Source: Caldifarciminota bacterium (lineage in GTDB: Bacteria; Hydrothermota; Hydrothermia; UBA1063; CAJXJZ01). Taken from it: a stretch of DNA of 64,000 nt. This document shows, piece after piece, positions 8,201-16,254 of the stretch (positions within the stretch are counted from its first letter, which is position 1; each line of letters starts with the position of its first letter). The DNA lies in assembly GCA_026986775.1 (NCBI GenBank), contig JALSNX010000019.1, positions 1 to 64,000 of the forward strand, written 5' to 3'. The notes beneath the pieces are model-generated. The model ran no database searches, was not told where the DNA came from, and saw nothing but the letters and a program-made list of their open reading frames with translations. The position numbers and the translations under genes were made by a program.

Positions 8201-9374
8201 TATGCACCTCCTTATTTTTCTTGTTTACTCCTACTATTGTGAGCCCAAAACCTGCATTTTTAAGGTTTTCATTCATTGCATGGTTTTTCAAAAAATATTT
8301 ATCAAATACTCTGTCAATGATTTCGTCGTCTGTATCTTTTAACCGAAATACATAATACGAGCCTTCAGGCACAGCCCTATAAGATAATTTTGATTTCTTA
8401 TCGGCAATGGACCAGCCGGATACCATAGTATAGGAACCTATGGCCATACCTTTAAGTTCCATAATGTTTTCGTCAAAATCAATCATATATCCCTTTTCAA
8501 AGACGCCGGGTGTAAGGAGTATGAGTTTAAACTCACCATACATTTTCACTTTCTCCTTTACCTTTTTTCTGTTTTGTACAAATATGCCGGTAAATGAATT
8601 ATTTGCTATGTAATAATTAACAGTCCGCATGTCACCGCCCAGAAGCATATTGCCTTCTTCTGGGAATTTTACAGCATCGTCTATCTCAATTTCAACAAAA
8701 TACCTTACCTCTTCTTTGGGCCTTATAAATTCTGTGGTGAAGAGTTTCCCTTCAATCACTGTATTTTTATCATCAGATATTCCGGTTCCCGTTCTTATTT
8801 CTTTATTGAATAGACCATCAAATTCACTGTATCTTTCAAATTCTTTTTTCTCTCCGATAAGATACAAGATAAAATCGTCGTGGGTTAGAAAAGAGTTAAA
8901 GTTTTCCACCTTCTGGGTACTCTGATTTTTCTCATTTTCTTCATCAACAATCACATTCACATAATACCCATCAATGGGTTTTGTATAAAACTTCTCATCA
9001 CTCATTTTACTGCTTAATCTTATATTGTCGTAATAGAAAACCTTTTTGCTATTTTTATTCTCAACTATATCAAGTGGAGCCTTTATCAGAAATGAATCTT
9101 TACCTTCATGGTATATACCGTATGACCTGATTTTGAGGCCGTAAATCTTTCTGTATATGTCTTCATCGGTTTTTCCACCGTTTTTTACAATTTCTCTGAA
9201 TTTAGGAAAAGAAAGACCGTTTGCCTCTATCAACATGCTCCATATAGCACCTCTTAAAGTAAGTCCCTTCGGTATGTTTTCTGTCCTTAAAACGTGCTCA
9301 AGTTCCGACTTCTGTGGTGAGCCTGTGCCAAAACGAAGCACATCATGGGGTTTTATAAAAATCATTCTATTCAT
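8193..9374 (-). CDS. cmr3: Cmr3 crRNA 5'-handle-binding subunit
   Basis: I choose the ATG preceded by AAGGAGGTCAAGTG, 11 codons inside a longer open frame, which gives 393 residues. The start MNRMIFIKPHDVLRFGTG followed by PKGLTLRGAIWSML matches the Cmr3 pattern (phospho-binding RAMP loop near the N terminus). The C-terminal RRM ends NAGFGLTIVG. Cmr3 pairs with Cas10 and holds the crRNA handle. It overlaps the cmr2 stop by 8 bp, consistent with translational coupling. Confidence 0.93.
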   Translation of the reverse strand: MNRMIFIKPHDVLRFGTGSPQKSELEHVLRTENIPKGLTLRGAIWSMLIEANGLSFPKFREIVKNGGKTDEDIYRKIYGLKIRSYGIYHEGKDSFLIKAPLDIVENKNSKKVFYYDNIRLSSKMSDEKFYTKPIDGYYVNVIVDEENEKNQSTQKVENFNSFLTHDDFILYLIGEKKEFERYSEFDGLFNKEIRTGTGISDDKNTVIEGKLFTTEFIRPKEEVRYFVEIEIDDAVKFPEEGNMLLGGDMRTVNYYIANNSFTGIFVQNRKKVKEKVKMYGEFKLILLTPGVFEKGYMIDFDENIMELKGMAIGSYTMVSGWSIADKKSKLSYRAVPEGSYYVFRLKDTDDEIIDRVFDKYFLKNHAMNENLKNAGFGLTIVGVNKKNKEVHNV

Positions 9375-12300
9375 CACTTGACCTCCTTGCAATGAATCTT
9401 GCAACATTTAAAAGGTCAAAAAATCTTTTTCTATTATGAATTATTTTTACTTTCTCATCTGCTGGATTATCTTCTTCAAAGGCATCCGGCTTTTCATAAA
9501 GATTCATTATTCCGCATGTAAGAAATTCCACAATATCTTTTTTAAGATTTTTAAAGTCTTTTCTGCCCTCTTTGTTCTGATAATTCTTCCTGAGGCTCAA
9601 TTTTCTTGAAAGCAGTCTTTTTATCTCCCATAGAAGCATTTCCCTGAAGCCTTCCTCACCTTCAGAAGATTCCATTATTTCAGAAAACTCCATCCACAGT
9701 TCAACAACAAACGAATCTGAGAGACTTAGTTTTGGCAGTAATTTTCTAATGTTATCCTCAATTTCCAGGAAAATGTCAATCTCTTTAAGCCTACCTTCTA
9801 TTTTTAAAGCATCATTTTCATTGTTCATGAGGTCGCTTAAAAGCATGAAGAACAAAAAGGCTGGAAATTGTTTCTCCCTGTCTTTATCAATTTCTTTTAT
9901 CCATTTATCACCCGTTTTGATATGCTCTCCGCTTCTCTTCAAAAGGTATATGCCAAAGGTGTTTCTGCCGAGAACCTCTTTAGCGTAATGCTCTGCTTCT
10001 ATTGATTTTTCAATTACCGTTGAAAGTGGTGTAAGATAGTGCGCAAGAACTATTCCAGCAGAAGCGGTTGCCCTCTGTCCCATGGTGGGTAAAATCCTTT
10101 CTATTTTATTGCCTTTCTTTATGCGAACAAAGGAACTATTTGATTCAAACTCTGCTGTTTCTGTTTTGAAAGAATACCCCTCTTCCTTTTTCCTGCCGCC
10201 CATTCCGCCGTAAAACATATATGTTCTGAAGGCAGCATCAAACACATGTTTTTCAGGCAAAAGGGCAAGGACATCATCTCCACCAGCATACACCAAAAAA
10301 CCATAGTGCTCTTTTATGATTTCAGACACTATCTCTTTTGCAAAGGTGGAAAGGGCATAACTCATGTAGCGGTGTATAGAGGGAGAAATATTCTGCTTTT
10401 CTTTGAGCACATCTTTATAGGTATTGTCAATTTCGTGGTCAACATCAGGATGCACATAATCCCATTTAGTGCCAAGGTTATCACCAGAAAGCCACTTCCC
10501 CATTTTATCTCCATCAAAGTTTATTATTCCATAATAGGGTTCAGGTGCGATATTGTATTCTTCTTTAATCTTTTTGACTATTTTAGCATAAACTTTTCCC
10601 GCATTTTCAATCTTTTTTTCAAGTTCAGCATTATCTTTTTCATACTCTTTTGCAAGCCTTTTATATCCGTTTACATCGTAAAGTTCACCGCTTAGTTTAA
10701 AACCAAGTGGAGTTTCTATCCCTATTCCTAATGTTTTCAGGTTCACCTTTTTGATTTTAGAATTTTCTGCAACTTTTTCTACATAAAAATCATCGGGTAA
10801 AATGCTTTCCTGAAAAGGTTTTATTGCTTCAACCCATTTTTTGAAATCTTTTACATAAGAAGGTGCAATTTCCCAGAACTTCTCAATAAACTCTGAAAAA
10901 GCGATTTGAGAAATAGATGGTGCGTGCTGGTATTTTTCAATTTTACTGTAGTCAATTTCATATTGTTTATTAAGTTTTTTTGCATATATTTCAGGAAACT
11001 TCCTTTTTAATATATCAAGCAGGCAGAGTTGTTCGTTCTCATTTTTGGCAAGAGTCGCATCATTTTCATGTATTTTACCCCACACATCTCTATAATCTTC
11101 CCTTTTTGTAGCCTCAAATGGCATAAACACACTTCTTTCTCCGCAGATGGTGCATTTTTCTCCTTTTTCTACAAACTGCTCAAACTCCCTTATCCTCTTT
11201 CTTGCTCCGATGGCAGATTCAGTTAAAGAATACTCATTTTTATAGGTGTTCCTGCTCAGTGCTCTATCCCACTTAATCCTGTTCACGACAAAATAGTATT
11301 CAAAAGAGGAATTTTTATGCCTTTCTTTCAAGTCATTCATGAATTTTTCATCAAGTTGTTCATTGAAGTTTTCGAATTTTTCTTTAATTTCTTTATATGC
11401 ATCCTCAAATAAAGCATCTTTTGCCTTGTTAAAGGCTTCTTCTACCTCTTTCACGGTTTCCTCAATGTCATCATCGGGAATAATGGCAAAGAACCTGTTA
11501 GGGATGGAAGGGATAAACAGCCTTCTTATGCTGTTTTGATATTCCCGATACAGGGCCTTTTTCACATGATAAAGTTGGTCATTCTCGTTTATGTCGTTCC
11601 AGTTTTTAAGTTCAGGGATAATATCTTCTGTGATTTTCAGGTCAAGTAAAGGTGAAGAAAGCATATTGGGGAAAATAATACTATCAGGTCCGTATTCTTT
11701 TATTACTGGTTCCATGGATCTAAAGATAAGGTAGGCAAGCATAAGACTACCGGAAAGAAAGTCGTTGGTTTTTCTTGCCTTACTGATGAACCTCTGAACA
11801 GGGCCTATGGTGAAAATAAAAAATCCAGCGCCATTTTCCGTATTAACGAGGGCTGATGTGGTAATGTTGTGGAGATATACCGAGTGATTGGGCAATCTCG
11901 TATCAGCAGGTAAAAGTTCCCATAAGTATCCAAGCCTGTTTTCATATTTTTCTTTATCATAAGTTTTGCTTCCCTCAATGGCCCTCAAAACAGGAATGGA
12001 ATACCGCCAGAGGAGGAAAAAGAGTTTTTTATACCTATCTTCCTTATTCTCATCTTCACCTATAAGTTGCAGGAAGAATTTTAACATGGTTTCAATGGTG
12101 TCCTTAGCGTGCTTTTCTATGGCATCCACAATTTGTATCTTCTCATCTTCAGAGAGTTTATCCCAATTAACTTTGTAGTTTTTAAGAACACCATATTTTG
12201 AGAGGTCATACTTATCTGCTGAAAGAGGGTGAACTATATAGGGTGACCTTACAAAGGAGACCTTTATGGGATTTCCGTTTTTATCTTTCAGTTCCTCAAA

Positions 12301-12522
12301 GAGAGACCTGTCAAAGGAGGCCGCAATACGGTCAAACTTCTTTATCCTGTCAATGAAGGACTCTTCTATGCCAAAAAGCAATAGTAGCTTTTTCGCATAA
12401 GTCTCGTGATACTCTTCATCCTTCCTTCCAAGCATAAGTGCCTTGTTTAATGGGTCATGCAAAAATGCAGCAATTTTTAATTTCCAGAAATCATTTTTGA
12501 AGTTACCATCTGTATTGTTCAT
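9367..12522 (-). CDS. cmr2: Cas10 (Cmr2): target-activated cyclic-oligoadenylate synthase
   Basis: This 1051-residue protein has the Cas10 layout. Residues 1-170 form an HD-like domain with FLHDPLNKAL (H22-D23). A large central part includes a small zinc-binding segment (C457, C460, with C500 a possible partner). The first palm residue lies in INFDGDKMGKW (about 668-677), and the catalytic palm has YAGGDD (745-750). An intact GGDD motif implies cyclic oligoadenylate synthesis when target RNA is bound, which fits three CARF-containing proteins in the same locus. The retained HD pair means DNase activity is possible but not certain, since Cmr2 HD domains are often weak. A GGGAGG site precedes the ATG. 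Confidence 0.96.
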   Translation of the reverse strand: MNNTDGNFKNDFWKLKIAAFLHDPLNKALMLGRKDEEYHETYAKKLLLLFGIEESFIDRIKKFDRIAASFDRSLFEELKDKNGNPIKVSFVRSPYIVHPLSADKYDLSKYGVLKNYKVNWDKLSEDEKIQIVDAIEKHAKDTIETMLKFFLQLIGEDENKEDRYKKLFFLLWRYSIPVLRAIEGSKTYDKEKYENRLGYLWELLPADTRLPNHSVYLHNITTSALVNTENGAGFFIFTIGPVQRFISKARKTNDFLSGSLMLAYLIFRSMEPVIKEYGPDSIIFPNMLSSPLLDLKITEDIIPELKNWNDINENDQLYHVKKALYREYQNSIRRLFIPSIPNRFFAIIPDDDIEETVKEVEEAFNKAKDALFEDAYKEIKEKFENFNEQLDEKFMNDLKERHKNSSFEYYFVVNRIKWDRALSRNTYKNEYSLTESAIGARKRIREFEQFVEKGEKCTICGERSVFMPFEATKREDYRDVWGKIHENDATLAKNENEQLCLLDILKRKFPEIYAKKLNKQYEIDYSKIEKYQHAPSISQIAFSEFIEKFWEIAPSYVKDFKKWVEAIKPFQESILPDDFYVEKVAENSKIKKVNLKTLGIGIETPLGFKLSGELYDVNGYKRLAKEYEKDNAELEKKIENAGKVYAKIVKKIKEEYNIAPEPYYGIINFDGDKMGKWLSGDNLGTKWDYVHPDVDHEIDNTYKDVLKEKQNISPSIHRYMSYALSTFAKEIVSEIIKEHYGFLVYAGGDDVLALLPEKHVFDAAFRTYMFYGGMGGRKKEEGYSFKTETAEFESNSSFVRIKKGNKIERILPTMGQRATASAGIVLAHYLTPLSTVIEKSIEAEHYAKEVLGRNTFGIYLLKRSGEHIKTGDKWIKEIDKDREKQFPAFLFFMLLSDLMNNENDALKIEGRLKEIDIFLEIEDNIRKLLPKLSLSDSFVVELWMEFSEIMESSEGEEGFREMLLWEIKRLLSRKLSLRKNYQNKEGRKDFKNLKKDIVEFLTCGIMNLYEKPDAFEEDNPADEKVKIIHNRKRFFDLLNVARFIARRSSDE

Positions 12523-12539
12523 GAGAGCCTCCCTTTACT

Positions 12540-13379
12540 TTAAGCAAGATTTTCAATAAATCTCTTAAATTTTTGTCCATCTATTTGAGAAGCATTGTTC
12601 TTTATACTGGTAGGCGGGGCAGCATTTACCATCACTAAAATAGGATAGTATTTATTTCCAATTTTCTTCACATTTACCCACACAGGCGAAGCGTAGCGAG
12701 GTTTTACATCTCCCAGTAATGGGGTATTATTCCTATGTGACTCCTTTCCTATTTTTTCAAGCAATTCCATTGCTGAATTCACAGGACTTCCAATCAGGAC
12801 CTGTTTAAGATAAGGGTATCTTGCGTTTTTACTTCTGTGAATTTCTATACTATTTTTCTGCACAGTAAAGCGAACATTAAAATATCTCAAAATTTCACTG
12901 CATTCTGAGATAAATTCCTCTTTACTCTTAAATGTTCTGTATTGTATAGAACCAAACCCCCTTCTTGCCCGCTGACCAAAACCTCCAAGTAAAGAAGCAA
13001 GTTTAAGAACATTTACAGCCAGCAATGTCACATTCTTATTTTGAGCCCTTATAGTTACCGAAAACTCCTTCCCGGAAGGAATTGCTCTTAATTTAAAGTT
13101 CCTATCGTCTCTGTGAGGAAGTGGTTTTACAAGGTGCGTGCTGGATAAAGGCGGGACATACAGAATAAAAGGGCTTTTTACTGCATCCGGATTTGTCCCT
13201 CCAAATACCTCCGTTTCTCTCTTCCGCAAAACCTCAATGGGCAAATCCATAACCGCTCTCCACCAGTATCTCATAAGCCCTTTAATGGACGATGCCCTGA
13301 GTTCAGCCTCATCTCTGGGTCGGGCTCCATGCATGAACATAGGCGTTATAATTTCAAATTTAAGTTGCATTTTTCCCAT
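12540..13379 (-). CDS. cmr1: Cmr1 RAMP subunit
   Basis: I start at ATGGGAAAAATGCAAC, behind GGAGGTGGGA; the frame is open for another 33 codons upstream but that part (MDCKRYMVK...) has no family resemblance or ribosome site. The resulting 279-residue protein begins KFEIITPMFMHGARPRDEAE, followed by RASSIKGLMRYWWRA, the Cmr1 RAMP signature, and has GGFGQRARRGFGSIQ in the second fold. Cmr1 caps the complex near the 3' end of the crRNA and helps target capture. It is the first cmr gene; 118 bp separate it from the small genes upstream. Confidence 0.93.
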   Translation of the reverse strand: MGKMQLKFEIITPMFMHGARPRDEAELRASSIKGLMRYWWRAVMDLPIEVLRKRETEVFGGTNPDAVKSPFILYVPPLSSTHLVKPLPHRDDRNFKLRAIPSGKEFSVTIRAQNKNVTLLAVNVLKLASLLGGFGQRARRGFGSIQYRTFKSKEEFISECSEILRYFNVRFTVQKNSIEIHRSKNARYPYLKQVLIGSPVNSAMELLEKIGKESHRNNTPLLGDVKPRYASPVWVNVKKIGNKYYPILVMVNAAPPTSIKNNASQIDGQKFKRFIENLA

Positions 13380-13401
13380 TCCCACCTCCATTTTCTTGTG
13401 T

Positions 13402-13430
13402 AGTTTAATGCAACATATTTGTTTGATCAA
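13402..13430 (-). promoter_or_regulatory. Possible sigma70-type promoter for cmr1
   Basis: On the minus strand TTGATC (13425-13430) and TAAACT (13402-13407) are exactly 17 bp apart in the 118-bp gap upstream of cmr1. If used, it would let cmr genes be expressed without read-through from the sigma54 promoter at 14301-14316. The match is moderate and by eye. Confidence 0.4.
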
Positions 13431-13497
13431 TAATTTAACATATCTACTAATCTTTACCATGTATCTTTTGCAGTCCATTTTTTACGAAAATCCTATT

Positions 13498-13701
13498 TCA
13501 AGATCTTGTAATTATGCATACAATTTCGCCAATGGCCTTTCCCGCTGTTTTGCCAATTTTTTTCCCTTTCTTTCCCATGACTTTTACTCCCACAGATTCA
13601 CCAATCTTACAAGATGCTTTTTTTATTGATGCGCACACACCATCAATAATTATGTCTCTAACAGGAGCAGGTATCTTCTTACGCTTAATAATCTTAGTCA
13701 T
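13498..13701 (-). CDS. Small cationic glycine-zipper protein, 67 aa
   Basis: This 67-residue protein is not recognised. It is strongly basic, has two cysteines near the middle (CASIKKASC) and a C-terminal half with glycines at zipper spacing (GKKGKKIGKTAGKAIGEIV) ending in a short hydrophobic run. A similar pattern closes the 80-residue protein of this cassette (GKATGKKAGEFIIKII). An AAGGAGGT site lies just before the ATG, and the start is 3 bp after the stop of the 30-residue gene. Such sequences can be membrane-active amphipathic helices, but no function can be assigned. It is the last of four small genes between the sigma54 promoter and cmr1. Confidence 0.75.
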   Translation of the reverse strand: MTKIIKRKKIPAPVRDIIIDGVCASIKKASCKIGESVGVKVMGKKGKKIGKTAGKAIGEIVCIITRS

Positions 13702-13704
13702 GTT

Positions 13705-13797
13705 TTACCTCCTTGTTACAATTATGATGATAATATCAATAATCTTTTTTGTAACTTCTCCTATAATTTTTACTTTTCTTTTATCAATTTTTTTCAT
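13705..13797 (-). CDS. Tiny membrane-helix protein, 30 aa
   Basis: This frame encodes 30 residues: a basic start (MKKIDKRKVK), then a helix that becomes almost pure isoleucine (IIDIIIIIV) and a TRR end. It fills the gap between two other small genes: its ATG is one base from the stop of the 70-residue gene and its stop is 3 bp before the next start. AAGGCGGTG, 4 bases upstream of the ATG, is a plausible ribosome site. A basic N terminus and one short hydrophobic helix suggest a membrane peptide. It is short enough that chance cannot be dismissed, but fit and spacing are good. Confidence 0.6.
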   Translation of the reverse strand: MKKIDKRKVKIIGEVTKKIIDIIIIIVTRR

Positions 13798-13798
13798 T

Positions 13799-14011
13799 TT
13801 ACACCGCCTTGTTTAAATTTTTCAGATTTTTCTGGGTATTGGAATGGGTATCCTGCCCGGTATTTTTTTTATCATGACATGTATGATGAAAAACACAACT
13901 TCCACACCAATTTTCCTTACGTCTTCCCTGGCCATTGTGGCCTTTATTTTTTCTTTCTATTTTTTCTTTCATTTTTTCTACTTTAGTTTTCTTTCTTCCA
14001 AATATTCTCAT
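13799..14011 (-). CDS. Small basic protein with possible zinc-binding CxxC-HxxxC motif, 70 aa
   Basis: This 70-residue protein is very rich in Lys, Arg, Asn and Gly. In the middle it has CGSCVFHHTCHDKK, in which three cysteines and flanking histidines could bind a metal or form a nucleic-acid-binding knuckle. It starts MRIFGRKKTKVEKMKEK, a charged helix, and an AAGGAGGTG site precedes the ATG. It lies 16 bp after the 80-residue gene and one base before the 30-residue gene. I do not recognise a family. Soluble nucleic-acid binder or regulator of its membrane-type neighbours are guesses. Confidence 0.72.
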   Translation of the reverse strand: MRIFGRKKTKVEKMKEKIERKNKGHNGQGRRKENWCGSCVFHHTCHDKKNTGQDTHSNTQKNLKNLNKAV

Positions 14012-14027
14012 TTTACACCTCCTTATT

Positions 14028-14270
14028 TTAAAATATTTTTGAAATAATTTTTATAATAAACTCTCCTGCTTTCTTTCCAGTTGCTTTTCCTGCTTCTGAT
14101 GCACCAACGGTAACCACATGCTTGGCAGCAGAGTCTTCACCAAAAACCTTATCAGACATCTTTTCAGCCGCAGCGAAAAATGTTGCTTCAACTGTAGTCT
14201 CCACAATGCTCATAATTATTACTTCAGTTGATTTAGCTATTCCCATTACAATGAAAGGCATAAAAAACAT
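14028..14270 (-). CDS. Small hydrophobic/glycine-zipper protein, 80 aa, first gene of sigma54-promoter operon
   Basis: This 80-residue protein begins with a hydrophobic helix (MFFMPFIVMGIA, continuing to about residue 35), has a short acidic linker (MSDKVFGEDSAAKH) and ends with an amphipathic glycine-zipper helix (GKATGKKAGEFIIKIISK). The end resembles that of the 67-residue protein. AAAGGAGGTGAG lies before the ATG, and the predicted sigma54 transcription start is about 20 bases upstream. Being first behind a promoter controlled by a CARF activator, it is the most direct output of the signal. A membrane-perturbing effector, holin-like protein or bacteriocin-like peptide are all possible; none is shown. 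Confidence 0.75.
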   Translation of the reverse strand: MFFMPFIVMGIAKSTEVIIMSIVETTVEATFFAAAEKMSDKVFGEDSAAKHVVTVGASEAGKATGKKAGEFIIKIISKIF

Positions 14271-14300
14271 AATCTCACCTCCTTTATTTACTTATAATAC

Positions 14301-14316
14301 TACAAACTGCATGCCA
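14301..14316 (-). promoter_or_regulatory. Sigma54 (-24/-12) promoter for small-protein operon
   Basis: On the minus strand TGGCATGCAGTTTGTA matches the sigma54 consensus TGGCACG-N4-TTGCA at all but two constrained positions (T for C in the -24 box, T for C at -12), with the exact N4 spacing. The predicted start is near 14290, leaving a 20-base leader containing AAAGGAGGTGAG. The adjacent TATTAT has no -35 box at sigma70 spacing. The GAFTGA-containing activator encoded next door makes a sigma54 promoter expected. Confidence 0.75.
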
Positions 14317-14365
14317 ATTTTTCTACTTTAGTGCAAATCTTTATTACACAAGCACTTATAAAAGT

Positions 14366-14425
14366 ATTGCCGGACTTTTAAGGCAGATTGCCGGTGGATT
14401 TTTCCTGTTTTTGGTGGACTTTTCC
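14366..14425. promoter_or_regulatory. Phased direct repeats, likely upstream activator sites
   Basis: ATTGCCGG occurs at 14366 and 14387 (21 bp apart). GGTGGATTTTTCC at 14393 recurs as GGTGGACTTTTCC at 14413 (20 bp apart). These periods are about two helical turns, so copies face the same side of DNA. They lie roughly 75-135 bp upstream of the predicted sigma54 start, the usual distance for enhancer-binding activators, and end against the -35 box of the activator's own promoter, which suggests autoregulation. Confidence 0.6.
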
Positions 14426-14454
14426 TTGATTTTATCATTTTTGAGCATTATAAT
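14426..14454 (+). promoter_or_regulatory. Sigma70-type promoter of the CARF-sigma54 activator
   Basis: TTGATT (14426-14431) and TATAAT (14449-14454) are 17 bp apart. The expected transcription start, 7 bases after the -10 box, is the A of the ATG at 14461, so the mRNA would be leaderless. No Shine-Dalgarno sequence precedes the ATG, in contrast to the strong sites of neighbouring genes. Confidence 0.75.
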
Positions 14455-14460
14455 TAAAAC

Positions 14461-16254
14461 ATGGAAGGGCAGGGCAATATTCTTATAACGACACTCGGTA
14501 TAACTCCTGCTATAATAACAGAGACCATTGATAAATTATACGCAGAAAAGATAATAGATGACCTTAAGGAACTCGTAATTGTCACAACGAGCCATAAAAA
14601 AGTAACGGAAAAATTGAATAAACTGTTAAAAAACGAGTTTGATGCAAGAGAATTAAAATACGAAGATTATGAATACCAGAATGAAGAAGAGGACTCATCT
14701 GACTTAAAGGGTTTCAAAGAAGGACCCGTTAAAATAGCATACACGCCATTTCCAGTAAGATACAATCACATAAAGGCATTAAAGCCACAAATCAAAATCT
14801 ATTTTCTTCCTTTTGAGGACATAAAAAACGATAAAGACAACGACCTTTTGTTCGGACTTTTGAATAAAATTTTTTCAGACAGACATAAAAACTCAAGAAT
14901 CCTTGTTTCCCTTGCCGGTGGTAGGAAAACCATGAGTGCGATTCTATATTTTGTAGCACAGACGTTCAGGGCGGACGGTATATATCATGTTCTTGTAGAT
15001 AAAGAAACAGAGTTATCAGGAAAAATGCACCCGGTAACGGAAAAAATAACCCTTGTAAAACTTCCTTCATCAGTTCCATCAAATAATCTGGTGAAAGAGG
15101 TTAAGAGTCTGGAAGAAGTAAATATTTTCAATGAAATTGACGGGAAAATTGAAAAGGGTATTTTCATAAACACAGAAGGAAAAATGCAGAAGATTTATAT
15201 AGAGGAAAAACTCAAAGAAAGACTCAAAGAAACACTATTTTCTCTGAAACGGAGCCTGAAAGGGAACAAAATAAAGGCTATTCTTCTCACTGGAGAAACA
15301 GGAGTGGGAAAGAGGGTAATGGCAGAGTTCATTCATTATGTTATTTTCAATGGCGAGGGAGAGTTCAGGGCATACACAATTGGGGGCCGTGAAAACCCCG
15401 ACATTATAAGAAGCGAGATATTTGGTCACAAAAAAGGAGCCTTTACAGGCGCTATTGAGGAAGAAGAAGGTCTTGTTGAGTCCATAAAAACAGGGACAAT
15501 ATTCCTGGATGAGATCGGTGATATTTCAGAACACGTCCAGACACAACTTTTAAATGTAATAGAAACCGGTGAATATCAAAGACTTGGTGAACATGGGGAG
15601 AAGCGGAAACTGAAGGGAAAAATCCTTTTTGTATTTGCCACAAATAAAGAAGATAAGGTTAGAGAGGACCTGAAATACAGAACAGAACACATAAAAATCC
15701 CACCCTTAAGAGAAAGAAAAGGGCATATCATAGAATACCTTGTGGATTCTCTGAGACAGGAAGAAGAAAAGCGAAAATTAAATTTAAAGCCCATTAAAAA
15801 GGCACTGGAAAGGCACATAGACAAACTATACATGTGTCAATGGAAAGGCAATTTCAGGGAACTTGCTAAATTCATTGATGAGATTGTCACGAGGTATGAA
15901 TATATGGCACATAAATTAAAAGCAACTGGTAAATCAGATGAGTTAAACTCAATAGCAGACTCCATCGTCAGAGAAAAATTAGCGGAAAGACTTTCACTAA
16001 AAGAAACCAATGATGAAATTGTAACCAAAAACGACTGCTTTAAATACATAATAACACAGGCGTTAAAAAACAATGCACAGACTCTAAAAGAGATACACAG
16101 AAGGACAGGTCTTGACGAGAAAACAATAAAGAAATACATCAGAAAAATTATAGATGAAGAAATAAAGAATGGCAGGAATTTACCAACCATAGCAAAAGGA
16201 CTCAATTTAAGTGAGCGAATTTTGAAGAAAATACTACAAGAAAACACTGAATGA
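14461..16254 (+). CDS. CARF-domain sigma54 enhancer-binding activator
   Basis: This 597-residue protein has three parts. Residues 1-210 are a CARF-type domain resembling the Cas_NE0113 group: ILITTLGITPAIITETI near the start, then ILVSLAGGRKTMSA (147-160), the ligand loop. Residues about 240-480 are a sigma54 AAA+ ATPase with Walker A GETGVGK (278-284), an intact GAFTGA sigma54-contact loop (326-331), Walker B IFLDEIGD (347-354), arginine-finger region PPLRERKGHI and WKGNFREL (461-468). The C terminus has two helix-turn-helix-like segments (about 541-563 and 573-592). RtcR is the known CARF-sigma54 relative. It likely couples cyclic oligoadenylate to transcription from the promoter at 14301-14316. 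It is leaderless and shares an ATGA overlap with cas6. Confidence 0.88.
   Translation: MEGQGNILITTLGITPAIITETIDKLYAEKIIDDLKELVIVTTSHKKVTEKLNKLLKNEFDARELKYEDYEYQNEEEDSSDLKGFKEGPVKIAYTPFPVRYNHIKALKPQIKIYFLPFEDIKNDKDNDLLFGLLNKIFSDRHKNSRILVSLAGGRKTMSAILYFVAQTFRADGIYHVLVDKETELSGKMHPVTEKITLVKLPSSVPSNNLVKEVKSLEEVNIFNEIDGKIEKGIFINTEGKMQKIYIEEKLKERLKETLFSLKRSLKGNKIKAILLTGETGVGKRVMAEFIHYVIFNGEGEFRAYTIGGRENPDIIRSEIFGHKKGAFTGAIEEEEGLVESIKTGTIFLDEIGDISEHVQTQLLNVIETGEYQRLGEHGEKRKLKGKILFVFATNKEDKVREDLKYRTEHIKIPPLRERKGHIIEYLVDSLRQEEEKRKLNLKPIKKALERHIDKLYMCQWKGNFRELAKFIDEIVTRYEYMAHKLKATGKSDELNSIADSIVREKLAERLSLKETNDEIVTKNDCFKYIITQALKNNAQTLKEIHRRTGLDEKTIKKYIRKIIDEEIKNGRNLPTIAKGLNLSERILKKILQENTE

Noticed and set aside
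13380-13478. N-terminal extension of cmr1 (33 codons)
   Set aside because: The extension has no ribosome site and lies over the likely cmr1 promoter, while the chosen ATG has GGAGGTGGGA before it and begins the known RAMP fold.
14285-14300. Sigma70 -10 box TATTAT ahead of the small-protein operon
   Set aside because: The nearest -35-like sequence (TTGGCA) is only 12 bp away, whereas the sigma54 elements fit exactly and the regulator type demands them.
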